Shown here piece after piece: positions 12,360-23,795 of a stretch of 64,000 bases of DNA. The stretch covers positions 98,641,994 to 98,705,993 of the forward strand of contig BSWB01000005.1 of assembly GCA_033239125.1 (NCBI GenBank). Reading direction: 5' to 3'. The stretch is from Fagopyrum homotropicum. Its lineage: Eukaryota > Streptophyta > Magnoliopsida > Caryophyllales > Polygonaceae. A model generated the notes under the pieces. It had not been told where the DNA came from. It saw only the letters and a program-made list of their open reading frames with translations, and ran no database searches. Every line of letters begins with the position of its first letter. The stretch's first letter is position 1. The position numbers were made by a program, and so were the translations under genes.

Positions 12360-15300
12360 TGTAACACTCCAAATCCGCGGGACTCGGGGCTCTACGGGTT
12401 AGGACCTCACAATGAGTCTCGACCCTTAGCTTGACAACAATTTCACCGGACCTTTTCAACATGGCACAAATAAAGGCAAAACCGAAATACATTTTTATGC
12501 AAATGATAAGAAACCCAAAGGAAAACAACAAAAGACTTCAGCCGAGATACAACACAAAAACCGAACGCCAAATACACGGCATACAAAGCACAACAATCGA
12601 AGGACAAAACACAACTCAACTCCATCCAAAAACCCTTCCTAAAATGTACGGAATCCCGGCTGCCCACTCTTCCGGATCTCTAGGCCGCATTCCTAACCAG
12701 CAAGGCAATCTACAACAATCGGTATAAAACCATTAGCTAATATTCAAAGCATTAGAATCAAGGTGAAAGACACAAACACAAATAAATCAACATAACACAC
12801 AATATACACCAAATCACACAAGTCCGGTTTATTATCTTTTTATTATTAAGTCATATCCCGTTTTAATTCAACTTCTTTTGTGACACGAGAATCTCCCGAA
12901 ACTCACCTCGGTCCCCACTTACTGCATGGAACGGTACGGATGCATCCGACCGTTTAACCACACGGGCTAGTCGACAAGAACCTCCTAGCTCTACACAAGA
13001 GCTACACAGTGATGTAACCGCCCGTCATCATACACTTGGGCCAAATAATATAAAGGTCGGTGGTCCTATCTCCAGTTTAATTGTTATAACATAAATAATA
13101 AACACACACCACCAAACACACATATATGCTAATACAAGGAATACGAGCTAAGTAAGTCCAGAGACTTACCTCGTCCCAAAGATAATCCCGCTATATCCCG
13201 CTCTCAGCTTCCCGCAGGAAGACACTCAACGCTTGTCAACAAGCACACGATCAACAACTCTCTCTCTCTCATATGCTAGAAGTCCTTAGATTTCTAGTCT
13301 CAATGATCTCGCAAGATCATAAACCATAACCATAACCATGATAGGATAACAAACTCCTAGTCCTCACGATCTCACCAAGTCATAACCATCACAACACATG
13401 CTAGCATACTCTCGTCCTAGTCACCACCATCTCAACAATCATATAACCATAATATCAATCCTCATAAGCTCACAAGATCAACCAAACACTCAACGCCTTA
13501 CAATCTTCACAAGATAACAACACCTTAAGTTTTAAAACATTTCACACTCCTCAAACACTCACCTAAGGTCCATAACCATATACGTGACACTCACTCTAAG
13601 TTATGCTAGATCCAACCTAGCATGATACTAATACTAGACATAACTAGATCGAGGGAGAAGGTAACTCACATGACGTCAAAAGACGGAAGTCGATCGACGG
13701 ATTTCGACTTTGGACTCGTTAGGCCTTGATCGGGGCGCTTCCGGACCTAACACAAAACTAAACAAATTTAGCTCATACGCTAAATTTGAACGGAATAATA
13801 AAATATATGGGTTTACGGAAACTCGTTTTCCAAAAGCCAACGTTAAAACTCGCAAAACTCTCCCGGGCAAAATACGGAATCTAGCAACTTGATCATAACC
13901 CGAAATTACAATTTGAGCCGAAACTCAATTTAAGATCCGTATTAATATTTTCCGGGCAATCTCCAACAACATTATAAACCTAAGGATAACAAAAACCACT
14001 CAAACGTTTTTTCGGGGCAAAACACAATTCAAAAACATGGTCAAAATACGTAATCAAATCTTTGAGGTCATAACTCGATATTAATCCAACAAGGCCACCA
14101 TTGATAATTTGCTAAAGAGCTGGGTCACAAAACTGCAATAAAAATTGCAACCCAAATATGTAATAAATTTCCGCAGGGGTACAAAAGTTCATTTCCAAAA
14201 GCTGGGTTCACAACTGCAATTGTCAATCGAATAGGGCACACAATGTAATTCACTGTAAAGAGGGGGGCTGAATTAAGGGTGTGTTTGGTAAGAGATGGAG
14301 ATTATTTTGAAGATTAATCTAGATGGAATTTAAAAGGGGTTAAATTTAATATGAGATTTATTAGGGATTATTTGATGTAAAATAATTTACGTGAAGTTGT
14401 TTGGTTGAAGATCTTTTCATAGGTTTAATTGATATTGATTTACAAATTTATCCTTATTTTAACCTTAAATAGGGTTAAATTGGGGGCATGAGTGGAATTC
14501 TAAATGATAATTAAAAATTAATCTCCTTTAACCTTGGTAATATAAGGTTATTTTTTTTGCCCTTTTTAATCCCAATTAATTCCCTCTATAACTTTTTTTC
14601 CATAATCTCCACCTTCATCCAAACACCTACACAAATTTAATCTTCTAAATTTAATCTAAATGATCCTTCTTTAATCTCCAACCAAACACACCCTAATTTG
14701 AGCAAAAGGTCTTCTTCAACCTTTGGAACACGCTGCAGAGGAAGGATGAGCAGCCGGCGGCTGTGCAGGCGGAGGAAGGAGAGCAGCGCATGGCGGCGAC
14801 CACTAGCTCCGGCACGCGGCGAAGGCAAGGCGAAGAAGCGGCTAGGGCTCTTCTCCGACGGATCTTGTGGAGGCACAACCGTCTACTGGCGGTTTGTCCG
14901 GCGAAGGAGGTGGTGTCTCTGGGTTCCGGCTCCGGTGGTCTCGACGAGGGATGCAGTAGAGGGAGAAGGGTGGTTCGAGAGGAGGCCGATTGCACTTGGC
15001 CCTCCATCTGGAAGGAGGAGGAGGCACGCCGGAGCCCTTGGCGATGGTGGTTCAGCCAGGAAGAGAGGTCCACCGGGAGAGGGCTTTGCAGAGGAAGGGT
15101 CTGAGAGGTTGAGAGAGACTGTGAGTTGGAGGGGGAGAGGGAAAACAAAGAGGGATGAGAAGTGTGAGGGCTCCCACGCCGAAAGGTGAGCACAGAGGTC
15201 CGATGAGGGTGAGCGGCGGCATGGTCCCTTCTCCGACAGCGGTTCCCGGTGGAAAACGGAGGCCTACAGAGGCAACACGGGGGCGGCGAGACTCTCTCGG

Positions 15301-15772
15301 TAGTCGACGGCTAGATGAAAGGCTCGAGAGGGAAAATAGATATTTGGGAGTTGAGTGTGTTGAGGGGAGATGAGCAGGGATCAGAGAGTGGAAACGACAG
15401 GGAAAGAAATGAGGGGTCAAAGGCTGAATCAAATTGAGGGAAACAACGGGTCGGAGTAGGCTAGCTAGGGTAAAAGAGAAACAAAAAGAACCACAAATAA
15501 TAAAAATAAAAATGGAAACGAATAAACTCAAATAATAAAAATAAAAATGGAAACGAATAAACTCGATCAAAATTAATCGGAACGGGATTTTCGGAACGAA
15601 CAAATTCCAAACTTTTCCGTAAAATAAAATACGGAATATATAAATATGGAATATATAAACTCATAAATTTAATGTACGGCGTGATAATACTCGCAAAAAT
15701 TATTTAACCATTAGTATCGATAAAATCCGAGAAAATACAAAATGCAAACGCGCCAAAATTTGGGGCGTTACC
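12360..15772 (-). mobile_element. Solo-LTR-like element, gypsy family with TGTAACACC end
   Basis: Begins TGTAACACTCC at 12360 and ends GGGGCGTTACC at about 15772. The flanks are ATCAT (12355-12359) and ATCAC (15773-15777), a probable 5 bp target duplication with one mismatch. The first 550 bases match the LTR starting at 50952, and 12900 onward matches 61557 onward. The phrases GACCTCACAATG and TTGACAACAA are also shared with the 2.8 kb LTRs at 51498 and 58752. No pol sequence lies on either side, so it is probably a solo LTR left by recombination. It is in minus orientation by analogy with the 51-61 kb element. It contains a GC-rich block (14700-15400) and a 35 bp direct repeat in two copies at about 15496-15567. 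Confidence 0.75.
14277..14693. mobile_element. Tourist/PIF-Harbinger MITE inside the solo LTR
   Basis: Terminal inverted repeats start GGGTGTGTTTGGT on the left and end ACCAAACACACCC on the right, extended by a shared GGAGATTA segment. The 3 bp flanks are TAA (14274-14276) and TAA (14694-14696). A TWA duplication with a GGG...GTTTGG terminus is the Tourist pattern. It is 417 bp with no open frame. It sits between parts of the LTR that match 62.7 kb, so it jumped into the LTR after that copy formed. Confidence 0.85.
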
Positions 15773-17208
15773 ATCACAGTTTTTAAATTATCATATAATA
15801 CTGAAAAAACAATTCTTATATTCAACCAGCAAGCCTTTTATGGTCAAATTGAATATCTAAGGACACAATAAAACCCTTAATTCGTCTTGCAAACAGGCAA
15901 GATAAATTATTTGAATTGATAAGAAAGTGTTCAAAATTTTAAATATGATACTTCCGACATTGAATACCCACAATATAGTAAACCTCGGACAAAAAGTAGG
16001 GTAAAAGCCACCAAAATGGAGCACCACAAAGCTAAACAAAGAAATATATGAGACTTTATTTATCATCTGAAGCGAGGCATTGTTATTTCGAAGAATCAAG
16101 TATCGAGGTATATAGGATTTTAAATAAAACATAACATGTTTCAAATCAAACATAATCGATATTGGTACAAACAACCATCGCAAGATTTAACACTTTATCC
16201 ATCCTGTCATATATCAATGCAACATTGTTGGGACTCCAAAATTTCTAGTTACTTGTATGTACAAAAATATTTTTAAATTGAATGTTGACATACATTTGGA
16301 AGATATTAGATAGTTAATATAATGTATGAAACTTTTACCTATAAACGTTCAAGTGAAGATTTTTTAATATCAATCGAATTTCAAAGATAAGAAAATGAAG
16401 AATATTTACAGTTGCTTAGATTGTAAACATCTAAACTCGGTGCAAGTTTTGGACTATATCATTTGGTGGATGACAACATTCATGCATTTTCTACATGAAT
16501 TGAACAATCTTGATGAAACTATTGGAATTACTCGTACACCTCGTTTAAGTCCTTTATGAATTCACGTTGATAGGAAATATAACATTAGCATTTATCATAA
16601 TATTTGATAAAAAAAAAATTGTGATTTTTATTTTAGGAAAGAAAGAGTATCTTTTAATAGTTTTTTTACAATTGTCTTATCAAGGAATATACCTCATATA
16701 TCTTATACTATGTCAACCAATTTAAGACATATTTGTGTATAACTAATGTAAAAAAATTTTAAAACGAAAATAATTGTCATATATTTTTATATCCATCTCC
16801 TCCAAACATGAATATGCTACCGAATTTCGGTAAATAACAAACATTCAACTCCAAATTCCGGTATAATACGTGTCATTTATTGTCCAACGGTATTTGCTGA
16901 TCTACGAACACGAGTACGTAAACTTAAACCGAAAGAATACCATAAAACCTTAAAATCGGGTACCGTACACCCTGATATGTTGGATGTGAAGCAATTTCGA
17001 AGATTCAGCAGAAGATAAAATATGAATGTGTTCTTGACACATGTAAGTGTAAATATGAACGTCTCCTCGTCCACGAATTACAAAACCACTACACTACACA
17101 AACACAGCAAACAAAATTGAGATTTCTTTCCGTTTCCTTCATTTTCCACGCACAGCAACACAGAGATTTATAAAAAAGAAAAAGGGAAAAAGGAAAACCC
17201 AACCGGCC
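15773..17208. other. Intergenic DNA and SelO 5' flank
   Basis: AT-rich without recognised genes or element ends. About 17090-17208 is the likely promoter and 5' untranslated region of the SelO gene. No convincing TATA box was pinned down. Confidence 0.4.
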
Positions 17209-20200
17209 ATGCTTTTCTCCTCTCTCTACCATTACTCTTCTTCCCCTCTTCTCATCTCTCGCTCTCTTCCCCCCTCCTTCTCTCTCCCCTCTTTCCACCG
17301 CCATATCCACCGTTTCGCCGACCTTCCTCTCAGATCCTTACCTCCTCTTTTCTCCAACCTCCGTGCCTCCGGCAACGCTTCCAGGAGGTGCTTCACAGCT
17401 GACGGCGTTTCTCCCATGGACTCCCAACGGATCTCTACGGTTGATTCTGTCACCGATGATCTCAGAAACCAGAAGCTCGATGGTTCCGCCGACTCTAACT
17501 TGACTCTCGACGAGCTTAATTGGGACCACTCCTTTGTTCGAGAATTGCCCGCCGATCCTAGGCGCGACAACATGCCCAGACAGGTTACTTTTTTCTTCTC
17601 AGATTCATTCCGCCCTCTCGTTCATCCTTCATTTATAAATGTATTTTCGCTATTCTGATTATGGATTGATTTAGGGATTCCTGTGCAGTTTAGCAATTTA
17701 TCTGATTATACATTTAATTTGGTGACGAAATAGGATTTAGGATGCATGATTTATTGTGATTTCCTTTCAAATTCATTCCCCCGGCACATGAGTTTGTTCA
17801 ATCGTAGTAACACCAGCCAAACATGTCCTTACTTGAACAATTGACCTTAAAGCTGGAGTTGATGCCTGCGCTGACTGCTAAACGGAGTACCAACACCAGC
17901 AAAGCATGTCTTTAGTTTTGCGATGAATGAGGACCAGCAACTGATTGCTAATTTTATGTATCCTCCTAAATGTGTTTCTTTCTCACCGGCATCTCCTTTT
18001 GGATTTTTAGGTTTTGCATGCCTGCTATACACAAGTATCACCATCTGTGGAAGTCGAGAATCCTCAACTTGTTGCGTGGTCAGAATCAGTTGCCCGGTTT
18101 CTTGATTTGGATCCTAAAGAGTAAGCATCACTGTTCTGTAAGATGTTATATTACATCGATATCTTCCACCTGGATTTTAGCTCAACTGGCGAATGCAGAC
18201 AAATGCTTCATCTCCTTAAATTTTGAAATGTATCTTTTTTTATGCTTATGAAATTGTTTTCAATTCAAACTCCCGCATTCAGTTTGTCTTAAGATAAAAT
18301 TTTACTGACTTAGTTTCTTTTGAGTTCAGGTTCCAGAGACCTGATTTTCCACTGATATTTTCTGGGAAATTGCCTTTGGCGGGATCGTAAGTCTGTTTAT
18401 TCAAGATGAATTCTTCCCCTTAGGTTGTGTTTATGCTTAAATGTTTCAAATAATAAATTATGTACCACCAACTACCTCTATAACAGATTGCCTTATGCTC
18501 AATGTTATGGAGGCCATCAGTTTGGAATGTGGGCTGGTCAGTTAGGTGATGGTCGGGCGATTACTCTGGGAGAAGTTGTGAACTCGAGGTCTGAAAGGTG
18601 GGAATTGCAGCTAAAAGGAGCTGGAAAGACTCCATACAGTCGTTTTGCAGACGGACTGGCAGTCTTACGCAGTAGTATCAGGGAATTCCTTTGTAGTGAA
18701 GCTATGCACCACCTTGGAATCCCAACAACACGTGCTCTTTGTCTTGTAACTACAGGAAAATATGTTACTCGAGACATGTTTTACGAGTACGTATCTTTTA
18801 ATGAAACCCTTTCGTGCATATAGAAGCTGCAAAGATTATATGGTCTCTTTGCATGGTTGATGAATATGCATTGGTTCCTTTTCAATTGAGAAAATGTTCT
18901 CACATCTTCGACGTATAATTTAAAACAATATAATGCGCTATAGTGCACCCACCTTGTTTTGGTATTATGTATTCACAACTACAAGCATTTAGCGGCTTGC
19001 ATTTATTCAGGTACAATATTATTTGTAACTTGTTTGAGGGCTCTGAAGGTGTCTTTTCATCACCTTCTTACCATTCTTTTGTGGAAATGTTAACATACCT
19101 ACTATAATTTATTGAGCTGCACAAGATAAATAATCATTTGTTAGTGTTTTGGTATAATATTTATGAATATTTGATCACTAAAAAGGTCTTTTCGTTTCTT
19201 CATTTTGCTTCCGTGTGCAGTGGTAATCCGAAGGAAGAGCCTGGTGCTATCGTTTGCAGAGTGGCACAATCCTTTCTACGTTTTGGTTCATACCAGTTAC
19301 ATGCCTCTAGAGGAAAAGAAGGGCATGATATTGTCCGGGCTTTGGCAGAATATGCTATCAGATATCATTTCCCTCATATCGAGAACACGAACAAAAGTGA
19401 AGGTTTATCTTTCAGCACAGGAAACGAAGATCAAGCAGTTGTTGATCTTACATCCAACAAATTTGCAGGTAAGATATTGCATTTGTATGAGAGTACCTGC
19501 TTGGAATTGACTTTCCTTGAGATCCTTACCCGCAATTGTAGGATTTATGACTACATCTAGGCGGTCATTTATACTCTGCAGTAGGGTCAAGCTGAACATT
19601 AATGTATGCTCGTGTCCAGATGACTTAGGTGTGTTTAACTTCCTGATAAGATAGTTTTAACTTTTAAAGTATAAGGTATTTGGACGCCATTAGCTGAAGA
19701 CTTTTTGTTATGATCCATATGACGACATTAATGTATGCTCGTGTCCAGATGACTTAGGGTGTGTTTAACTTCCTGATAAGATAGTTTTAACTTTTTTAAC
19801 GTATAAGGTATTTGAACGCCGTTAGCTGATAAGGTAGTTTTTGTTTCTTCGTGACTTTTCACTTTCTTTTGGATGGGGGGTGGGGGTATGGACATGTATG
19901 ATGTGTCCTTTGTGCATTGCATATTCTTAATCTTTTGGAATTTTGTTTTGAGGATAGTTTTATATTTTATTTAATTGTTAGATATAAATATACCTACATC
20001 ATATTGGTTGATAGTTTTATTTTTTTAATAATAGGTAGATGTGAATATACATGCATCCATGCTAGTTTTAGCTGAAGCCTCCTCATGAGATAAACTAGAG
20101 GTAACAGTTTGATGATGTAAATTGACCCTTCATGCGCAAATATGTTGAACTTTCATATTCTTTAAATTAACTGTTAGATTACTTGTATATAATCTGCTGA

Positions 20201-21365
20201 GTGCTGAGTCTTCAGCATTAAGATGTTTCTCTCAAATATAGTTGAAGGGATGAAATTGTAATTCTGCTACTGCTCATGCTGGGATTTGTATGCATTACTC
20301 GAAACTGTGTTGTTGGTAGTTTGATCTGTTTCCGTATCTGTACACCCTGCTCATTAATTATTCTATGATCAACCAGCTTGGGCTGTAGAGGTTGCTGAGC
20401 GTACCGCTTCCCTGATTGCTCGCTGGCAGGGTGTTGGTTTCACGCATGGTGTGTTGAACACTGATAACATGAGTATTTTGGGTGTCACAATTGATTATGG
20501 GCCTTTTGGATTTTTGGATGCTTTTGATCCAAGCTATACACCAAATACTACTGATCTTCCCGGGCGAAGGTACTGCTTTGCTAATCAACCTGATATTGGT
20601 CTGTGGAATATCGCACAGTTGTCCTCTACTTTACAAGCTGCAAACTTGATAAATGAGGAGGAATCTAACTACATCATGGAAAGGTACTGCCACCTTTGGG
20701 TCAAAAGGATTACCCTGAATGAAAAATATGGCGGTTAAAGATGTCATGTTTGATTTACATGCAGGTATGGCATAAAATTTATGGATGAGTATCAAGCTAT
20801 TATGACGAAAAAACTTGGTTTAGTCAAGTACAACAAAGAGTTGATCAGCAAACTGCTGAACAACATGGCTGTTGATAAAGTTGATTACACAAATTTCTTC
20901 CGTCTCCTATCGAATCTTAGAGCTGATCCCAACACTCCAGAATCGAAGCTGCTGGTTCCCCTGAAGGCGGCTTTGTTAGATATTGGCAAAGAACGCCAGG
21001 AGGCATGGATTGGTTGGGTGAGAAGCTACATAAAAGAGGTATATTTGTTTGCTGTTTTGTTTGAAATTTGAAGGTTGGTGATTGTAAGCCGGTGTGGTGG
21101 TGTTGTTCAGTTGACAGGTAGTGGAGTAGCAGATGAGGAGAGGAAGGCCTCTATGGATTCGGTGAACCCGAAATACATATTGAGGAATTACTTGTGCCAG
21201 AGTGCGATTGACGCAGCTGAACAAGGAGACTTTGAAGAGGTACGCAGGGTTCTGAAGGTGATGGAGCGGCCATTTGATGAACAGCCAGGAATGGAGAAGT
21301 ACGCTCGGTTGCCTCCTGCTTGGGCTTATCGACCAGGCGTCTGCATGTTGTCTTGCTCTTCATGA
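17209..21365 (+). CDS. Selenoprotein O homologue, protein AMPylase (Cys form)
   Basis: SelO is a pseudokinase-fold enzyme that transfers AMP to Ser/Thr/Tyr of target proteins. In other organisms it is mitochondrial and tied to redox stress. Exons: 17209-17583, 18011-18120, 18330-18386, 18487-18786, 19221-19468, 20377-20683, 20765-21038, 21111-21365. All are GT-AG and in phase, giving 641 residues. The first Met opens a Ser/Arg/Pro-rich, acid-poor N-terminus of about 65 residues, fitting an organelle transit peptide; another Met (in SPMDSQR) follows. Family signatures are YGGHQFGMWAGQLGDGR (about 188-204), the ATP-binding lysine region ELQLKGAGKTPYSRF (K224), and NTDNMSILG (D393, N394) followed by IDYGPFGF (D403, the DFG equivalent). 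The C-terminus is CMLSCSS: Cys639 sits where animal SelO has selenocysteine, and Cys635 is nearby. Length matches the family (about 600-670). The gene looks intact and probably active. Confidence 0.96.
19598..19835. repeat. Tandem duplication in SelO intron 5
   Basis: A roughly 105-110 bp segment beginning ACATTAATGTATGCTCGTG occurs at about 19598-19701 and again at about 19726-19835, with a few substitutions and a small T-run expansion. It lies inside the 19469-20376 intron with no effect on splice sites. Confidence 0.8.
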
Positions 21366-21447
21366 CAACAGCATATCCTATTTGTGTTGGTATGAGACAG
21401 TGTGTATATAATAGATCTGATATTGTTTGTTCTGCAGGCCTGAGTAC

Positions 21448-21453
21448 AATAAA
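21448..21453 (+). promoter_or_regulatory. Candidate poly(A) signal of SelO
   Basis: AATAAA lies 83 bases after the SelO stop codon. It sits just after a sequence ending in a good 3' splice site (TTCTGCAG, 21438), so a 3'UTR intron is possible. Confidence 0.4.
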
Positions 21454-21479
21454 GTGTTTGAGATGATGTATGTATCCAA

Positions 21480-21897
21480 TGAGGTAGGATTGGAAGGGCT
21501 GAGATATTAAAAGATTTACCCTTTTTGGATTTGAAGTCTAATCTTTTCCTTGGAATTATTCCTTTTTAATCCCCCTACCCCAAGTGTATTGTTAGAAGCC
21601 ACCCTCATTCACATCATGAAGGTGACTGCTTACATGTTCTAGAGGTAGTAGGTCGTTGCGGACGTGAAGAGTGCATGAAGAGATGAATCAACAACGATAG
21701 GCTAGGTAGGGGTTGATGCGGAGGGAGAGCATTTGGTTCAAAGCATTGAATTGCTCCAGAGTCCATAGCTTCTTGGCGCTGTTTCCTTATGTAGAATGCT
21801 TAGTCATCTCGGTGAAGGGATTCATTCATCTCCACTATCACTGACGTAATTTGTATGAATATGAACCCCTCCTGAACACAACATCGTACGTTAAATT
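21480..21897. other. SelO 3' flank
   Basis: No gene or element was recognised. It contains the end of the SelO transcript region and a short intergenic stretch up to the hAT-type MITE. Confidence 0.4.
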
Positions 21898-21905
21898 GGC
21901 TCAAG

Positions 21906-22316
21906 TAGGGCTGTACACAGCCACGCCGGACCGGAAAATACTGTCTGGCCCAGTATAGTATTTGTCTGATCCGGTCCAGTCTTTGACCGGAATATTTCGG
22001 TCCGGACCGTTTTTTCATGTTCATATTTTTGTTTTTTTTTTAAATTCCATGTAAACGGTAACCCAGACCGTACTGTATTGACCGTATAAAAATTTATTTT
22101 TTCTAAAAAAAGAAAAAAGGTCAATACGGTCCGGTCCGTGCCATATTGGCCGGAACGTGGTGGACCGGGTGGGTTGTATTGGACCGGACCGGGTGGGCCG
22201 TATTGGATTGGACCCTGGTGATCTGATTCGGTCCGGTCCATGGACCGTTAGCGCGTAGAAATGCTGACGGTCCGATCCACTGCATTACGCCGGTTCAGAT
22301 CATTTGCACAACCTTA
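21906..22316. mobile_element. hAT-type MITE with perfect 8 bp TSD
   Basis: Flanked by identical GGCTCAAG at 21898-21905 and 22317-22324. The ends are TAGGGCTGTACA and, reversed, TAAGGTTGTGCA, an imperfect 12 bp inverted repeat of hAT style. At 411 bp it has no coding capacity. The interior is packed with CCGGTCC/GGACCGG words on both strands, so a transcript or single strand could fold heavily. Confidence 0.88.
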
Positions 22317-22324
22317 GGCTCAAG

Positions 22325-22420
22325 TGCGTAAGGGGGTGTTTGGTAAAAAATGTGGTTGACTCAAGTGCTTAAGGGGTGTTCACTAAGTAATTGGCTAAGT
22401 GCTTAAGGGGTATTTAGTAA
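22325..22420. repeat. Three tandem copies of an AAGTGCTTAAGGGGTGTT-like unit
   Basis: Units start near 22320, 22360 and 22395 with a spacing of about 35-40 bases. Each has AAGTGC(T/G)TAAGGGG followed by TGTT or TATT and an AGTAA-type end. They immediately follow the hAT MITE and include one base set of its target duplication. Confidence 0.6.
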
Positions 22421-23795
22421 AATTGCGATTGTGGTTGTGGTTAGGGTTGTGATTTTAGTAAGGGTTTTGAAATTTATGGTTTATAAAAAAAAAACTCCAT
22501 GCACGTGTTGAGTTAAATAGTTCGAAATTAGTTTCAATTTTAGGTAAATACCACAAAACCCCATCACTTTGCCTTAATTTCTACACCAACCCAAACACAT
22601 TCAACAATTTGAGAAGAAGAATTAGCATGGACAAGTATCACACAACGCTTCATCGCCGGCGCAACATAGCACGGCGGCTTCCGCCACCTCGCATATGTTG
22701 CATTGAATCTTCGATATATATGAACAAAAGAAAAATATTGGGGACGGGAGAATGTCGGAAAAGAAGGGCGTGAAGAATGTTGGAGAATAAGACTCCGGCA
22801 ACGGGAGAGGGAGACTGATCGAAGATGGAGCTATTGCAACAACATAGGTAGAATGTTGGAGAATTAGCGAAGCTATTGCAAGAGAAATGTCTGGAGGCCT
22901 GATTTCTCGCCATGAGCAAGTACAACAAATCATTGCACCAATTATTTTGAGCCTATAATGATCAAGAAATGACTTCTTATGAGTCGTTTTAACTATAAGG
23001 GATGCCAAGTTGTTTGTGGTTCAAGGTTTCATAATGATGTTCAAGTTGTGATAGCCTTTGTACCCGATTTCAATTGACAAAATAATCACATGTTTCGATC
23101 TATTGAATGATAGCTCCTAATTTTCATTTTCATGTAATAATATACCGAGTTAATAAGCGATCAACTCCCGTACTCAATTTCCGACGCACGACAACTTCTT
23201 CGTAATAATATACTAGGTTAATAACTTGACTAAATTTTCGTAATCGATTCACAAAGCTCGTGCACTGAATCAAAATTTCTGTAATCGATTCACAGATCAC
23301 GCTAAGCCTAATATATATAAAAGAGATGGCTTTTATATGAGAAATATAGTTTATCTAGAGATCAAAAACTAAAAATAACACAAGACAAACTTGATACTAT
23401 CCCAAGATTGTACATCAACTTAACTCTAGATTTCCAAAAACCCTATAATTATTAATTAAGCATTAAACTTGTGAAATCTCCAAAAACATTTACCCTTGAA
23501 CCTTAATAACAAAACAACATCCAAAGATAGTATAAGAGAATCCAATTCATCTACCAAATTCAAAGACAGCTGAAGCTTAAAAAAGAATATAGTAAACAAA
23601 CAGATGCAATAACCCAACTGCTATTTTTATAGACAAGACAACAAAATCAGCAGCTTACTACGTAAGTTAAACAATCGAATGGTTTCACACGTGAATTTGA
23701 GAATGACAACAGAAAATACTTGCCAATTATTGTTATAGACAAGATAATAAATAAATAAATAAAATAAAATAAAATAGAAGATCTGCCTAAGAAAA
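22421..23795. other. Intergenic region between SelO and GH127 3' ends
   Basis: No gene recognised. A short open stretch on the minus strand (22622-23008) shows no known domain and is not supported. TCGTAATCGATTCAC-like phrases occur twice (about 23238-23290). 23600-23795 is the likely 3' untranslated region of the GH127 gene, with an AAATAAAATAAAATAG run near 23755. Confidence 0.4.

Noticed and set aside
12431..12727. Open stretch of about 98 codons on the plus strand
   Set aside because: Lies in the LTR-like element, has no domain, and the matching region at 51.1 kb has a different frame pattern.
14698..15603. Several overlapping open frames on both strands in the GC-rich block
   Set aside because: GC-rich DNA has few stops by chance; frames overlap on both strands and the peptides are Arg/Ser/Pro-rich without domains.
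22622..23008. 128-codon minus-strand frame with several Cys
   Set aside because: No recognised domain, no splice context, and it lies between convergent gene ends.
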